From Methanosarcina barkeri MS (GTDB taxonomy: Archaea; Halobacteriota; Methanosarcinia; Methanosarcinales; Methanosarcinaceae), in the NCBI RefSeq assembly GCF_000970025.1, contig NZ_CP009528.1:3087168-3151167 (forward strand): DNA of 64,000 nucleotides. The letters are read 5' to 3'. Shown piece by piece: positions 30,158-38,925 of the stretch. Position 1 is the stretch's first letter. Every line of letters begins with the position of its first letter. Below the pieces are notes generated by a model. The model did not search any database, was not told where the DNA came from, and saw only the letters and a list, made by a program, of their open reading frames with translations. Position numbers and translations under genes: made by a program.

Positions 30158-31261
30158 TTACAAACCGATCTTCCGTATTCCTGTCAGCTTAGACACGATT
30201 GTATTGAACAAATTGGTTTTAAGATGAGATACAAACCAGCTAATGGGGCATGAAAAGTAGTTATTAGTGATCAATTTAGTAAACGCCAATAGGAATTTAA
30301 CATTTTTATCCACATCCTTCTTGCTCAATCGCGGAACTTTTTCAAGCATTTCTATAGATTCTTCCTCGTCTAAGCCGTATTTTCTAGCCTGGGACCGGAA
30401 AAATTCATAGTCTATAGTCTCATCTTCAAAAAAAAACTGCCCTGTAAAGACATTGGCGACATAAGCACCACCTATCATAAAAGGAGCTGCTATGGACCAT
30501 ATGTTGGTCTGACTCCTGTAAATCTTAAACTCTCCAAGAGAAACATTCACGAATAACTTTTTATCGTTTTCCATGCAGAGTTTGCAGTCTTTGGGATATA
30601 CACTATAGAATCTAATCAAGGTATCATGCCACCCGACACCTGCTAGAACATTGCCTTTGAGATCAACCAGGGCTATTGGAATGGAAGAACGTTTATAGAA
30701 ATCACTCATAAGAGACTGGATTGCCTGGGTTTCGATAATATTATTAACCTCTAAGTTCTCTGCCTTCTTTGTAGACAAAAGAATACTCCACAATAATAAC
30801 ATCATGCACTGTTTACTTTTACTCAGTACATCCCCTACCTGTTTTTGCTTGAAAATGTTTTGATTTATGTAGAAGCAATCGAGAAGCGCGCCGCATTTGT
30901 CAAAGCCAAGATGTGACTTCTTATGCACCCACCTGGGGATTGTCCAGTTTAATTCTAATAGTCCTTTTCGCTTCTTCTGTAAAACTTTTGTTTTGTAAAT
31001 GTCTTTTGATAATTTAATAGTGACATCAGCCAAAACTAATACGGACACAAAAGTCTGTAGGTATCTCGGCAGTAATTTATTCCAATTACTGAATTGATAA
31101 TAAATATGATACGTGAAAATCAAATGAAGGTATCGTGTCAATAACACATGCCAGATGTTGAGTTGATCAGGTACACTATACGCAAAAATCATATGCAAGT
31201 ACTGCATCAATGACATATTACCAATCCTGATTAGGTTTAAAGAGAAAGAGGTAGTATGCAC
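30158..31261 (-). CDS. PocR-type ligand-binding domain protein, possibly a remnant of a larger sensor
   Basis: The region after about residue 172 (NNIIETQAIQSLMSDFYKRS, IALVDLKGNVLAGVGWHD, CKLCMEND, IWSIAAPFMIGGAYVANVFT) matches the PocR sensory domain, a PAS-like fold found in front of histidine kinases and regulators and often tied to methanogenic or cobamide metabolism. No kinase or DNA-binding domain follows; the chain ends about 50 residues later. The N-terminal 110 residues come from imperfect 69-72-bp tandem repeats (31050-31205) and overlap the GT2 gene by 44 nt, with a GTG start and no ribosome-binding site. The real protein may therefore start later, for example at Met153. Best seen as a truncated sensor. 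Confidence 0.55.
   Translation of the reverse strand: MHTTSFSLNLIRIGNMSLMQYLHMIFAYSVPDQLNIWHVLLTRYLHLIFTYHIYYQFSNWNKLLPRYLQTFVSVLVLADVTIKLSKDIYKTKVLQKKRKGLLELNWTIPRWVHKKSHLGFDKCGALLDCFYINQNIFKQKQVGDVLSKSKQCMMLLLWSILLSTKKAENLEVNNIIETQAIQSLMSDFYKRSSIPIALVDLKGNVLAGVGWHDTLIRFYSVYPKDCKLCMENDKKLFVNVSLGEFKIYRSQTNIWSIAAPFMIGGAYVANVFTGQFFFEDETIDYEFFRSQARKYGLDEEESIEMLEKVPRLSKKDVDKNVKFLLAFTKLITNNYFSCPISWFVSHLKTNLFNTIVSKLTGIRKIGL
31050..31206. repeat. Imperfect 69-72-bp tandem repeat
   Basis: On the minus strand, caGTACTTGCATATGATTTTT and cgATACCTTCATTTGATTTTC recur 72 bp apart, and a third truncated unit (agATACCTACAG) follows 69 bp later. In the PocR frame they read QYLHMIF, RYLHLIF and RYLQTF. Confidence 0.65.
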
Positions 31262-32315
31262 AGACTAGCTGAGCAATAGTAAACCACGCATAAAATATCT
31301 GAGGAATAAACGTTATTCTCACAAGATAATCCCACTTACTAGGGTCCTGCACATATCGCAGTGTGTAAACACTGTCCACGTACATTAAACTCATTACCAG
31401 TATGAACATCCAGTTGGGATGATAAACACCCTTAACTATGTCATACAAAGCATAATTTAGCAAAAGAATCTGGAAAGATAGCATAATCCAGAAGAGTCCG
31501 GCGTTCAGGATGTCTTTTCTGGTGCTTTTATTCCATCCATGCTCCCACAATGTATCAAGCCCACCGCGAAGCCAGCGGACTCGTTGCTTCCATAACTCGC
31601 TTAGTTTTAATGGGACATCTGTCCAGGCATGCATCCCAAAACCTGCAGCTGTGTGGTAACCAAGCTCTTTTAGAGTTACCGTTAACTCGTAATCTTCGGT
31701 GATGTTATGCACATCATATAAAGTGCAGTCAAGTTTTTCGGTAGCTATGCGTCTTGCCATAACTGCTTTTATTGCTTCTACCTTATATACCGTGCACATT
31801 CCGTGCGCGACTTTAATCCCTCGATCCTGACTAACTCGACTTCTGTCGAACTCTGCGTATTCGACATATTGCCAGTGATAAACTAGTTTTTCAAAAAACC
31901 CATTAGTTGTCTGTTTGACTACACCGGCACGAGAGCACACTGCCCCAAGCAGTGGATCTAGCTGAAATTCTATTAATGCTTGCTCAACAAGATCTGGAGC
32001 TACGACTGTATCACCATCGACTGATAGTACATAATCATATGAATTCAGATCTACACTTTTATAAGCAGTGTTCAATGCCCCAGATTTTTTAAATTTATTT
32101 CCAACAGTTTCTATCAAACTTACGCGGTTATCAATGGCAGCTATACTTCTTACTATACTAACCGTGTCATCTGTACTGTTATCACTTATTACAATAACAT
32201 CGACTTTGACTGTTTGAGTAAGAATGGATTCAATGGTTGAGCGGATTATATCCGCCTCATTATGAGCTGGCACAAACGCGATGACATTGTTCTGTGGAGG
32301 CAGAACGGGTGTCAT
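31218..32315 (-). CDS. Processive family 2 glycosyltransferase, polysaccharide synthase-like
   Basis: Membrane-bound GT2 enzyme of the cellulose/hyaluronan/poly-GlcNAc synthase type. I start it at ATG 32315 (MTPVLPPQNNVIAFVPAHNE), because AGGAGG lies 9 nt upstream; the longer frame uses a GTG whose following codons form that site. The catalytic domain has FVPAHNEADII, ISDNSTDDT, LSVDGDTVV (DxD), HNITEDYELT (catalytic ED) and KQRVRWLRGG (QxxRW, acceptor/product site). Three to four C-terminal membrane helices follow (LFWIMLSFQILLLNYALYDI onward). It probably makes a beta-linked extracellular polymer; the sugar is unknown. GH16-like secreted genes on both sides suggest one polysaccharide function. 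Confidence 0.85.
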   Translation of the reverse strand: MTPVLPPQNNVIAFVPAHNEADIIRSTIESILTQTVKVDVIVISDNSTDDTVSIVRSIAAIDNRVSLIETVGNKFKKSGALNTAYKSVDLNSYDYVLSVDGDTVVAPDLVEQALIEFQLDPLLGAVCSRAGVVKQTTNGFFEKLVYHWQYVEYAEFDRSRVSQDRGIKVAHGMCTVYKVEAIKAVMARRIATEKLDCTLYDVHNITEDYELTVTLKELGYHTAAGFGMHAWTDVPLKLSELWKQRVRWLRGGLDTLWEHGWNKSTRKDILNAGLFWIMLSFQILLLNYALYDIVKGVYHPNWMFILVMSLMYVDSVYTLRYVQDPSKWDYLVRITFIPQIFYAWFTIAQLVCAYYLFLFKPNQDW

Positions 32316-32585
32316 TTCGCAATTCCTCCTAATCACTTACTGCTAATAAATTTTGAGTAATATAATAATCTTTGACAATAATGCAAAATCAGATTAAAAA
32401 TTATATTATATAAATTATTAAAATCATGTTTTGCAATTAATTGACAGATTACGGAGAAACAAAACCTAGTTCAAATATATAAATTTAGTAGAATACTGCT
32501 GTATTTAGAAGATAAATTGCAGTTCTGTATACTTAAATATACAAAAATCTTGAATTTTATTGAAGAGAACTTTTAATTTTCCATT

Positions 32586-32712
32586 CTGTAGATGTACACA
32601 GTAGTAGAGATTATTTGCCTATTTGCTCAAAATGACTCATCAAAGAATGATCAACTTTTTAAATGGCTGCCATTTTGAGAAAATGAGTGGTATTTTTGTG
32701 TACATCTACGGA
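32586..32712. repeat. 127-bp palindromic element
   Basis: gtagatgtacaca at the left and, inverted, tgtgtacatctac at the right. Inside are ctcaaaatg and, inverted, cattttgag. The whole can fold into one long hairpin; it has the form of a miniature inverted-repeat element. No target duplication could be set. Confidence 0.7.
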
Positions 32713-32730
32713 AAGCCAAATTAAAGTTGA

Positions 32731-32871
32731 AGTTATAGACAAAAACAGCGTTTATTAGAGCTAGTGAAAGAGAACAAGTTTTTACTTAAAAATTCTAATT
32801 TGAAAACTCTACGAGATAGATTCCCGAACACTCCTCAAAAAGAGACAGAGAGGCACCTGTTAAGTGAATGA
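32731..32871 (+). other. Short coding-like frame, possible gene remnant
   Basis: 46 codons open between stops: SYRQKQRLLELVKENKFLLK, then LKTLRDRFPNTP and ERHLLSE. The amino-acid composition looks like real protein (basic helices), but there is no start codon and no recognised family. Confidence 0.25.
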
Positions 32872-32924
32872 AATGTTCCTATCAATCCATCTAAGTTAAA
32901 AAAGAAAAGAGGCTTTCGCCTCAA

Positions 32925-34298
32925 TTAAGCTGGTATATAACTAAAGTCAGATAAAACCATTTCTGCGTTCTGTCCATTTATCGGCGCTAAATGATTCATA
33001 AGCCACATCTGCATTGCAACTCCACCTGCTACATGTGGGATACTTGTCTGATCTGTACAGTTCCAGTCAGATATGACAGTTCCGTTAGAAAGCTTTGCGG
33101 TGAAGTGAACATACGTTGGCTCCCAATCGAAACTGTATGTAACGTCTGTAGCGTTTTGGTAAGGAGAGTCATAAGGTATTGTACTCTGATATGCATTTGG
33201 CTGGACACTATAACTAAGTCTGTCACTGTATATCCAGCCCCACTGAGTAGCTTCAATATCTATCTCATTAGTATCGTTATGGCGGAAGAACATAGCAGCT
33301 ACAATGTTTGGATCAAGATTCAGTATTGATGATGAAACCGTCCACGAATATACACCATAAGTATAGTTTGCGGATGTGGTATCAACCTCTGTTGAATACC
33401 ACGTATCTCCGACTTTTTGGATTGTCAGGTGTAGTTTCTGGTTTTCATCAACCCAAACACTGTTTCCTGAACTGTTCCAGTTGTTACTACCAGGATTACC
33501 AGTTCCACTTCTTACCCACCATTCTTTGCCGCACCAATTTAGATAAGTGTCTGAAGTGTCTGAAGTATCTGAAGTGTCTGAAGTGTCTGGAGCGACAGAA
33601 AATGGTACATAGCTAAAGTTAGATAAAACCATCTCTGCATTCTGTCCATTTATCGGCGCCAAATGATTCATAAGCCACATCTGCATCGTAACTCCGCCTT
33701 CTACGTGTGGGATACTTGTCTGATCTGTACAGTTCCAGTCAGATATGACAGTTCCGTTAGAAAGCTTTGCGGTGAAGTGAACATACGTTGGCTCCCAATC
33801 GAAACTGTATGTAACGTCTGTAGCGTTTTGGTTAGGAGAGTCATAAGGTATTGCACTCTGGTATGCATTTGGCGCAACACCATAGTTAAGCCTGTCACTG
33901 TACATCCAACCCCACTGAGTAGCTCCGATATCTATCTCATTGGTATCGTTATGACGATAGAACATAGTAGCTACAATGTTTGGATCAAGATTCAGTATTG
34001 GTGATGAAACCGTCCACGAATATACACCATAAGTATAGTTTGCGGATGTGGTATCAACCTCTGTTGAATACCACGTATCTCCGACTTTTTGGATTGTCAG
34101 GTGTAGTTTCTGGTTTTCATCAACCCAAACACTGTTTCCTGAACTGTTCCAGTTGTTACTACCAGGATTACCAGTTCCGTCTCTTACGCACCACTCTTTA
34201 CCACACCAAGTTAGATAGGTGTCTGCAGCAGCGGTGTTTGCAATCAAAAGCAAGCCTAATGTACTTAACATTACGAGCTGTAGATATTTTTTGTTCAT
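32925..34298 (-). CDS. Secreted protein with two tandem GH16-like domains
   Basis: A 457-residue extracellular protein: signal peptide MNKKYLQLVMLSTLGLLLIA, domain 1 (about 30-235), a short (SDT)n linker, and domain 2 (about 250-457). Each domain starts TYLxWCGKEWxVRxGTGNPG and carries the GH16 active-site position in NDTNEIDI-x-ATQWGW. Domain 2 has EIDIE, the complete nucleophile-Asp-acid/base motif of lichenase-type GH16. Domain 1 has EIDIG, lacking the acid/base Glu. The difference is one base (GAA at 33252-33254, GGA at 33924-33926 on the coding strand). The two halves are nearly identical in DNA, so the duplication is recent. Predicted role: binding and cutting a beta-glucan-like polymer at the cell surface. 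An ATG at 34307 is an alternative start. Confidence 0.85.
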   Translation of the reverse strand: MNKKYLQLVMLSTLGLLLIANTAAADTYLTWCGKEWCVRDGTGNPGSNNWNSSGNSVWVDENQKLHLTIQKVGDTWYSTEVDTTSANYTYGVYSWTVSSPILNLDPNIVATMFYRHNDTNEIDIGATQWGWMYSDRLNYGVAPNAYQSAIPYDSPNQNATDVTYSFDWEPTYVHFTAKLSNGTVISDWNCTDQTSIPHVEGGVTMQMWLMNHLAPINGQNAEMVLSNFSYVPFSVAPDTSDTSDTSDTSDTYLNWCGKEWWVRSGTGNPGSNNWNSSGNSVWVDENQKLHLTIQKVGDTWYSTEVDTTSANYTYGVYSWTVSSSILNLDPNIVAAMFFRHNDTNEIDIEATQWGWIYSDRLSYSVQPNAYQSTIPYDSPYQNATDVTYSFDWEPTYVHFTAKLSNGTVISDWNCTDQTSIPHVAGGVAMQMWLMNHLAPINGQNAEMVLSDFSYIPA

Positions 34299-34828
34299 AT
34301 TAATCATGACATCAATAGCAAAACTTTTTGAAAAATTTTCCTATATGCCATTAAATAGAAAAGTTGAAGTATTTTTAAAATAATATATAATTTTGCAAAA
34401 TTCGAACCTTAATATATGAAAAATTAGAGAACAAAGATTATTAAATTTTAAGATAGTAGCTAAGAGAAAAATATATCCAACAACCAGACCCCCCCAAAAT
34501 TTCCGGCATAAATTAATAATTTATTTGTAAACTAACTATATAAAGTATTTCATCCCCGAAAGTTGTAGTTTATGGCTTATAAGAGAAGTTTAATAAGTTA
34601 AAAAATTTAGATAAAGATTTTTTTATATCCCTCAATCTCAAAATAAGAGTCTCACTCCACAATGCATCTGCGTCCAAGTTGCAGAGTCCTTTTATTAAAT
34701 ACTCTTAAAGTCGTGATTTGCTCATTTTTACGAAATTATTCACCGACCAGAGTATCGTTTTTACATAATATTAAATATATATTTTAAATAATACAGATAA
34801 TTATTTATAAACAATCAGTTCTGTATTT
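34299..34828. other. Intergenic, AT-rich
   Basis: No gene recognised. Contains a C run (cagacccccccaaa, near 34486) and, at the right end, the TATA box of the DUF1232 gene. Confidence 0.5.
34801..34811 (+). promoter_or_regulatory. TATA box of the DUF1232 gene, near-leaderless start
   Basis: ttatttataa lies about 30 nt before ATG 34838, placing the start of transcription near 34832, after the upstream ATG at 34829. This supports 34838 as the true start codon. Confidence 0.5.
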
Positions 34829-34837
34829 ATGTTAGTT

Positions 34838-35113
34838 ATGTTGAAACTAAAAGAAATAAAGAATAATGCAAAAAAGTACATAGAACTATGCAAACTTATA
34901 TATGTAGATCCTAGAACTCCCAAAACCGCAAAAATACTGTTATGGATCGCCATAGGCTATGCATTATCACCAATTGATTTAATACCAGATTTCATACCTG
35001 TAATTGGTCATATTGATGATATAATAATCGTCCCTGTGCTTTTATACATTGCAATGAGATCAGTACCCAAAAATGTGTATATAGAAAACTATGTTCAGAT
35101 TTTAAGTAAATAA
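34838..35113 (+). CDS. YkvA-like DUF1232 membrane protein
   Basis: 91 residues from ATG 34838 (MLKLKEIKNNAKKY). The DUF1232 core is complete: YVDPRTPKTAKILLWIAIGY, ALSPIDLIPDFIPVIGHIDD and IIIVPVLLYIAM, giving two short hydrophobic segments around the invariant SPIDLIPDFIPxxGxxDD. The family is widespread and small; its biochemical role is not established. It appears to stand alone with its own promoter. Confidence 0.85.
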   Translation: MLKLKEIKNNAKKYIELCKLIYVDPRTPKTAKILLWIAIGYALSPIDLIPDFIPVIGHIDDIIIVPVLLYIAMRSVPKNVYIENYVQILSK

Positions 35114-35459
35114 TTTTCTAGCCAGAAAATGCGGTGTAATTCTTAGATTTTCGTTTTTTAAATTCTACTCAGGATCTATTTAGACTTAACTCTGGCACAA
35201 GGTTATAAAATTTCTTAATATTTTAACCAGAGACAACTTGAGCTTTATCTCAGACAGATCTCAAACAGAGCAAACAAAAATAAAAACGTTTTTCGTACCT
35301 GTTTTGCTGAACATTTGTTCCTAAAAGTATATGCCCGTTTGAAGAGAAACACAATACTTAACTTTACCAGATGTATTTTTAAAGCTGATTCGAGTTTGGT
35401 AGAACAAAATTTCGATGAAATGGGATTCAAACCAATTTTGATATTGGGGGTATGAGGAA
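35114..35459. other. Intergenic
   Basis: 346 bases with no recognised feature. The reverse-strand frame at 35245-35430 has no start signal or family similarity. Confidence 0.4.
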
Positions 35460-35870
35460 ATGTTACTGATGGATATAATAACTTGGGAGCCGAAAGACTC
35501 CCTAAAAGTTGCGGAATTCTATGCGAATTATGACTACCCGAAGGGAATAAAAGTAATTGAGGAATGGACTGACCTTACTGGATACCGCACGTTTATAATA
35601 TATGAAACTGAAGACGAAAAAACATATGCAGCATCCGTTTTTCCATTTACAGGGCTGTGCAAATTCGAAACGTTTCCGGTTATGAAACTAGATAAATTTA
35701 TGCAGCTTGCCCAAAAATTTGCCGAGAAAACCGGAGGAGAAGGTCCAGAAGCTGAGCAGGGCGAGGGAGGAAAAGCCTCAGAGGAACTTCTTAAGCAAAT
35801 AGGGAACCTTGAAAAGAGAATTGAACGCCTTGAACACCACTCTTATATTCAGCAGGAAGATGTAACGTGA
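35460..35870 (+). CDS. DUF3303-like small protein with C-terminal coiled coil
   Basis: 136 residues. MDIITWEPKDSLKVAEFYAN, YPKGIKVIEEWTDLTGYRTF and YETEDEKTYAASVFPFTGLC match the DUF3303 family (dimeric ferredoxin-like fold) common in Methanosarcina. The last 45 residues (ELLKQIGNLEKRIERLEHHS) form a short coiled coil after an acidic linker, which is not part of the basic domain and may drive oligomerisation. Gagga lies a few bases before the start (ggtatgaggaaATG). An ATG four codons downstream is an alternative. Function unknown. Confidence 0.75.
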   Translation: MLLMDIITWEPKDSLKVAEFYANYDYPKGIKVIEEWTDLTGYRTFIIYETEDEKTYAASVFPFTGLCKFETFPVMKLDKFMQLAQKFAEKTGGEGPEAEQGEGGKASEELLKQIGNLEKRIERLEHHSYIQQEDVT

Positions 35871-36048
35871 AACTTAGATCCAACATGAAGATCTAGATTC
35901 AACTCAAAAACGTAGTCCAACTTAAAAACTTAGTTCCAACATAAAGACCCGAATATAAAGACCCGGCCACAAGGTAAAGAGCTGGTTCCAACGTAGAAAT
36001 CGTGATCAGAAACCAACTTTAGCTCTGTTGAGAAATTTTACCTCAAAT

Positions 36049-36588
36049 TCATTTTTCAAATGCACTTTCAAATTTTTCTTCATCCATCCGATAAATCTGC
36101 CACCCATCTGCAGGGCTTCCTCCAAGATGTTTGTAAAATTCCCTTGCAGGGTTCCATTCAAGGACTGCCCATTCTATTCTTCCGCAGTTTCTTTCTTTTG
36201 CAAGCTTTACACAGTGGAGAAACATTGCTTTCCCGATTCCTTTTCCCCGAAACTCAGGTTTTACAAAAATGTCCTCGATATAGAGCCCAGGCTTTCCCAC
36301 AAAAGTAGAGAAATTGTGGAAAAAAACAGTAAACCCGACCGGAACCCCATCCAATTCAGCAAAGAAAACCTCGGCATAGGGTTTATTTCCAAACATGGCA
36401 TCTGCCAGGGTTTCTTCTGTCGCTGTGACCAGGTGGGAAAGGTTTTCAAACCTTGCAATGCCTTTAACGAACTCAAGAATCAAGTGTACATCTTTAATTT
36501 CTGCGGCGCGGATTTTCAATCCAGGTTTTACTCCGTCTTCTGTGAACTTTATTTTATCCTCTGTAAGTTTCATTTCAGGCCCTGACAT
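36049..36588 (-). CDS. GNAT acetyltransferase, diamine/polyamine N-acetyltransferase-like
   Basis: 179 residues; the GNAT domain starts near residue 24 (LKIRAAEIKDVHLILEFVKG). Features typical of the spermidine/spermine acetyltransferase-like subfamily: RFENLSHLVTATEETL, GFTVFFHNFSTFVGKPGLY, IEDIFVKPEFRGKGIGKAMF (acetyl-CoA pyrophosphate loop RGKGIG) and RIEWAVLEWNPAREFYKHLG. It should transfer acetyl from acetyl-CoA to a small amine; the exact substrate is unknown. The N-terminal 20 residues are an extra charged stretch (KLTEDKIKFTEDGVK), itself a short duplication. Transcribed away from the 26-bp repeat region. Confidence 0.88.
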   Translation of the reverse strand: MSGPEMKLTEDKIKFTEDGVKPGLKIRAAEIKDVHLILEFVKGIARFENLSHLVTATEETLADAMFGNKPYAEVFFAELDGVPVGFTVFFHNFSTFVGKPGLYIEDIFVKPEFRGKGIGKAMFLHCVKLAKERNCGRIEWAVLEWNPAREFYKHLGGSPADGWQIYRMDEEKFESAFEK

Positions 36589-36669
36589 TTTTTGATTCCT
36601 TTATTAAATCGATAGATATAGATAATTTCATAGGTTTAATGAAACTAAATTTATGAAACTGAATTTATA

Positions 36670-36771
36670 AAACTGAATAGAGACTAAGTTTATGAAACTG
36701 AATATGAGACTAAGTTTATGAAACTGAATATGAGACTAAGTTTATGAAACTAAATATGAGACTAAGTTTAT
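36670..36771. repeat. Tandem repeat, 26-bp unit, about 4 copies
   Basis: aaactgaatatgagactaag plus tttatg; copies at 36670-36694 (25 bp), 36695-36720, 36721-36746 and 36747-36771. Located between divergent GNAT and DUF2156 genes. Confidence 0.93.
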
Positions 36772-36861
36772 TTGAATCCACTCTTCATGTATGTAATTTT
36801 TGCTAGCTCGAGATTTCCAACAAAAATAAGTATGAAGCAATAAGTATGAAGCAAAAAAGTC

Positions 36862-37794
36862 TTGTTTAAAATGCTTTGTCAAAAAGATTTCAAACCGGTA
36901 ACGCTTGCAGATTGGGCTTTTTTTGAGCGCCATTACGCAATCTACCCGCAAACCCACAGCGACAATACTTTCACGAATATGATCTGCTGGAATCATTTCA
37001 TGCATTACCGGTATGCATACGTGAAAGGAAATGTAATTCTAGCGTGCACTGCCGCAGGAATAAGCCGCCTACATCCGCCTATAGGCCCCCGTGATCCTGA
37101 ACTCATGCGGGAGGTAATACGGCTGGCGCTGGACATAGGCGACGACAATAAACCCCTTATGCTCATCGACCCTGAGACTGCAAAATGGATGAAGAAAATA
37201 GATCCTGCCCTTATGTTGGTTCCGGACCTTAACCATTTTGAGTATGTGTACCGTGCTCTCGACCTTGCTAAACTTCCTGGAAAGAAATACCTCAAAATCC
37301 GCAGCCAGCTTAACAAATTCCGGAAAAATTACCGGCACACTGTCGAGCCAATAACCCCAGAAAATCGAGAAGAAATAATGGAGTTCCTGGTAAAGTGGTG
37401 TGAGAGCAAAAGGTGCAAGAACAATTTCACCCTTGCCCACGAAATAGAAGCATGTTCCTACGCAATCGAGCACTTAACCGAACTGCACCTGCGAGGTCTT
37501 TTGATAAGGGTAGGTTCAAAGATAGGTGCCATCTCTCTTTTTGAGCGTCTCAACGCTAATACAGCGTTAATCCATTTTGAGAAAGGGCTAACTGAGTATG
37601 AAGGAATATACAAGGTAATCAATGCCGAAACCGCAGCAGTTCTTGCCAGCGAGGTGGAGTATATCAACCGGGAAAGCGATCTCGGTGTCAGTGGACTTCG
37701 AGAAGCAAAGCTGAGATATCATCCGCACCACATGGTAGAGGTATATTCGCTCAAACAACAAACCTGCTTTCCATTTCATGAGTATGCACTCTAA
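36862..37794 (+). CDS. DUF2156 (LPG-synthase C-terminal-like) protein
   Basis: 310 residues. This domain is a tandem-GNAT fold, related to the lysyl/alanyl transferase part of phosphatidylglycerol lysyltransferase (MprF). Here it occurs as a soluble stand-alone protein, as is common in archaea and anaerobes. Landmarks: FKPVTLADWAFFERHYAIYP, SDNTFTNMICWNHFMHYRYA, DLAKLPGKKYLKIRSQLNKF, FRKNYRHTVEPI and HFEKGLTEYEGIYKVINAET. It may transfer an aminoacyl or acyl group, but the substrate is unknown. There are two possible starts, ATG 36862 and ATG 36871 (MLCQKDF); neither has a clear ribosome-binding site. Confidence 0.82.
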   Translation: MFKMLCQKDFKPVTLADWAFFERHYAIYPQTHSDNTFTNMICWNHFMHYRYAYVKGNVILACTAAGISRLHPPIGPRDPELMREVIRLALDIGDDNKPLMLIDPETAKWMKKIDPALMLVPDLNHFEYVYRALDLAKLPGKKYLKIRSQLNKFRKNYRHTVEPITPENREEIMEFLVKWCESKRCKNNFTLAHEIEACSYAIEHLTELHLRGLLIRVGSKIGAISLFERLNANTALIHFEKGLTEYEGIYKVINAETAAVLASEVEYINRESDLGVSGLREAKLRYHPHHMVEVYSLKQQTCFPFHEYAL

Positions 37795-38925
37795 CATACC
37801 AGCATGTGAACTACCTCTAAGCCAAGTTTAGGTATCCTTGGAGCAAGTATGTCTTTCACAAAAAAAGAGATAAAACAACATCTCAAAAAGAGAAGAAATC
37901 TTAAAAAGAACGGAATCCATTTACTTTTTGAACTTAAAAAGGATCAATCTATTAGAGCTTAAATTCAAGTGAATTTTATGTGATTAAAATTTAAGATTCA
38001 TTAAAAGATATAGTCCCATATTTGTGCTGATTTACCTTTTATTGTCGAAATTTTTAAGAAATAGATATAAGAGGATAATAATAAAAATTATTGTGTATCT
38101 TTCAGGGATTCCTAATTCAGTGAAACTCTTGAATAGTAATGTAGGAGACATGTTATTTTCCAAATTTTTTATAAATTAGATATAAAACACATATAAAAAT
38201 AATAAAAAATATAATATCGATTACAGGGATTCAAAACAAAGTTACGACACTGGAGCTTATTGTTGACATGCTTTTAAAATTGTTTTAAATAATTATAAAA
38301 TTTTGCACAGGCTACGCATAGGAAAATTAAAAGTAACTTTTCAGTTGTTCTTGCAAAAACTCAGGTCCCTGCGAACCAATACAATTAATTTTTCCTTGCT
38401 TTTTTTGTTTAAAGGTATTCTTCAAAAAGAAATCTTATCATGGGCTGTGCTAAATATTTGTGACCAATAATTGTATTTTTCAAGTTTGTGTTTTCTGTTT
38501 CAAACAGATCAAGGAGAGATATAGAATCAAAGTTTTGCTGGCATATCCCGCTGCAAGCAACAGGCATCTTCGCGTCACCATTCCAAATAACTCATACAAA
38601 ATAGCGGAGAACTTTATTAAAAATCTTGTTTTTATTTTTTATTTCGTATTAGAAACTCATTTCAAAATATTATTTTTTAATATCCAAGTTTTAACATGAG
38701 AACATTTAAAATTTATAAAGTAGTTTTAGGTGTAATGACAACTTGGGAGATTGATATGTGAAAACACTATATGAACCATAACATCATTGCGCCTTATTCA
38801 AATAATTATTTTTTGGAAGTTGACACTGTTGAAAAATACATATAGAAAATTTTCAATTATTTTGAATATATATTACTAAAAAATTCCAGACTTTATGCTG
38901 GAAGATACAAGAAAGGAGAAATAAA
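37795..38925. other. 1.1-kb intergenic region
   Basis: Very AT-rich, without a supported gene. The third copy of the dispersed hairpin repeat lies at 38523-38575. A TATA-like gaatatatatta near 38866 and aaaggag at 38913-38919 belong to the decarboxylase gene. Confidence 0.55.
38523..38575. repeat. Dispersed GCTGGC..CCCGCTGCAAGCAA repeat, copy 3
   Basis: agaatcaaagttttgctggc, atatcccgctgcaagcaac and aggcatcttcgcgtcacc align with 15370-15420. The stem has decayed. Confidence 0.6.

Noticed and set aside
38460-38699. 79-codon frame on plus
   Set aside because: Overlaps the dispersed repeat copy 3 and has random composition.
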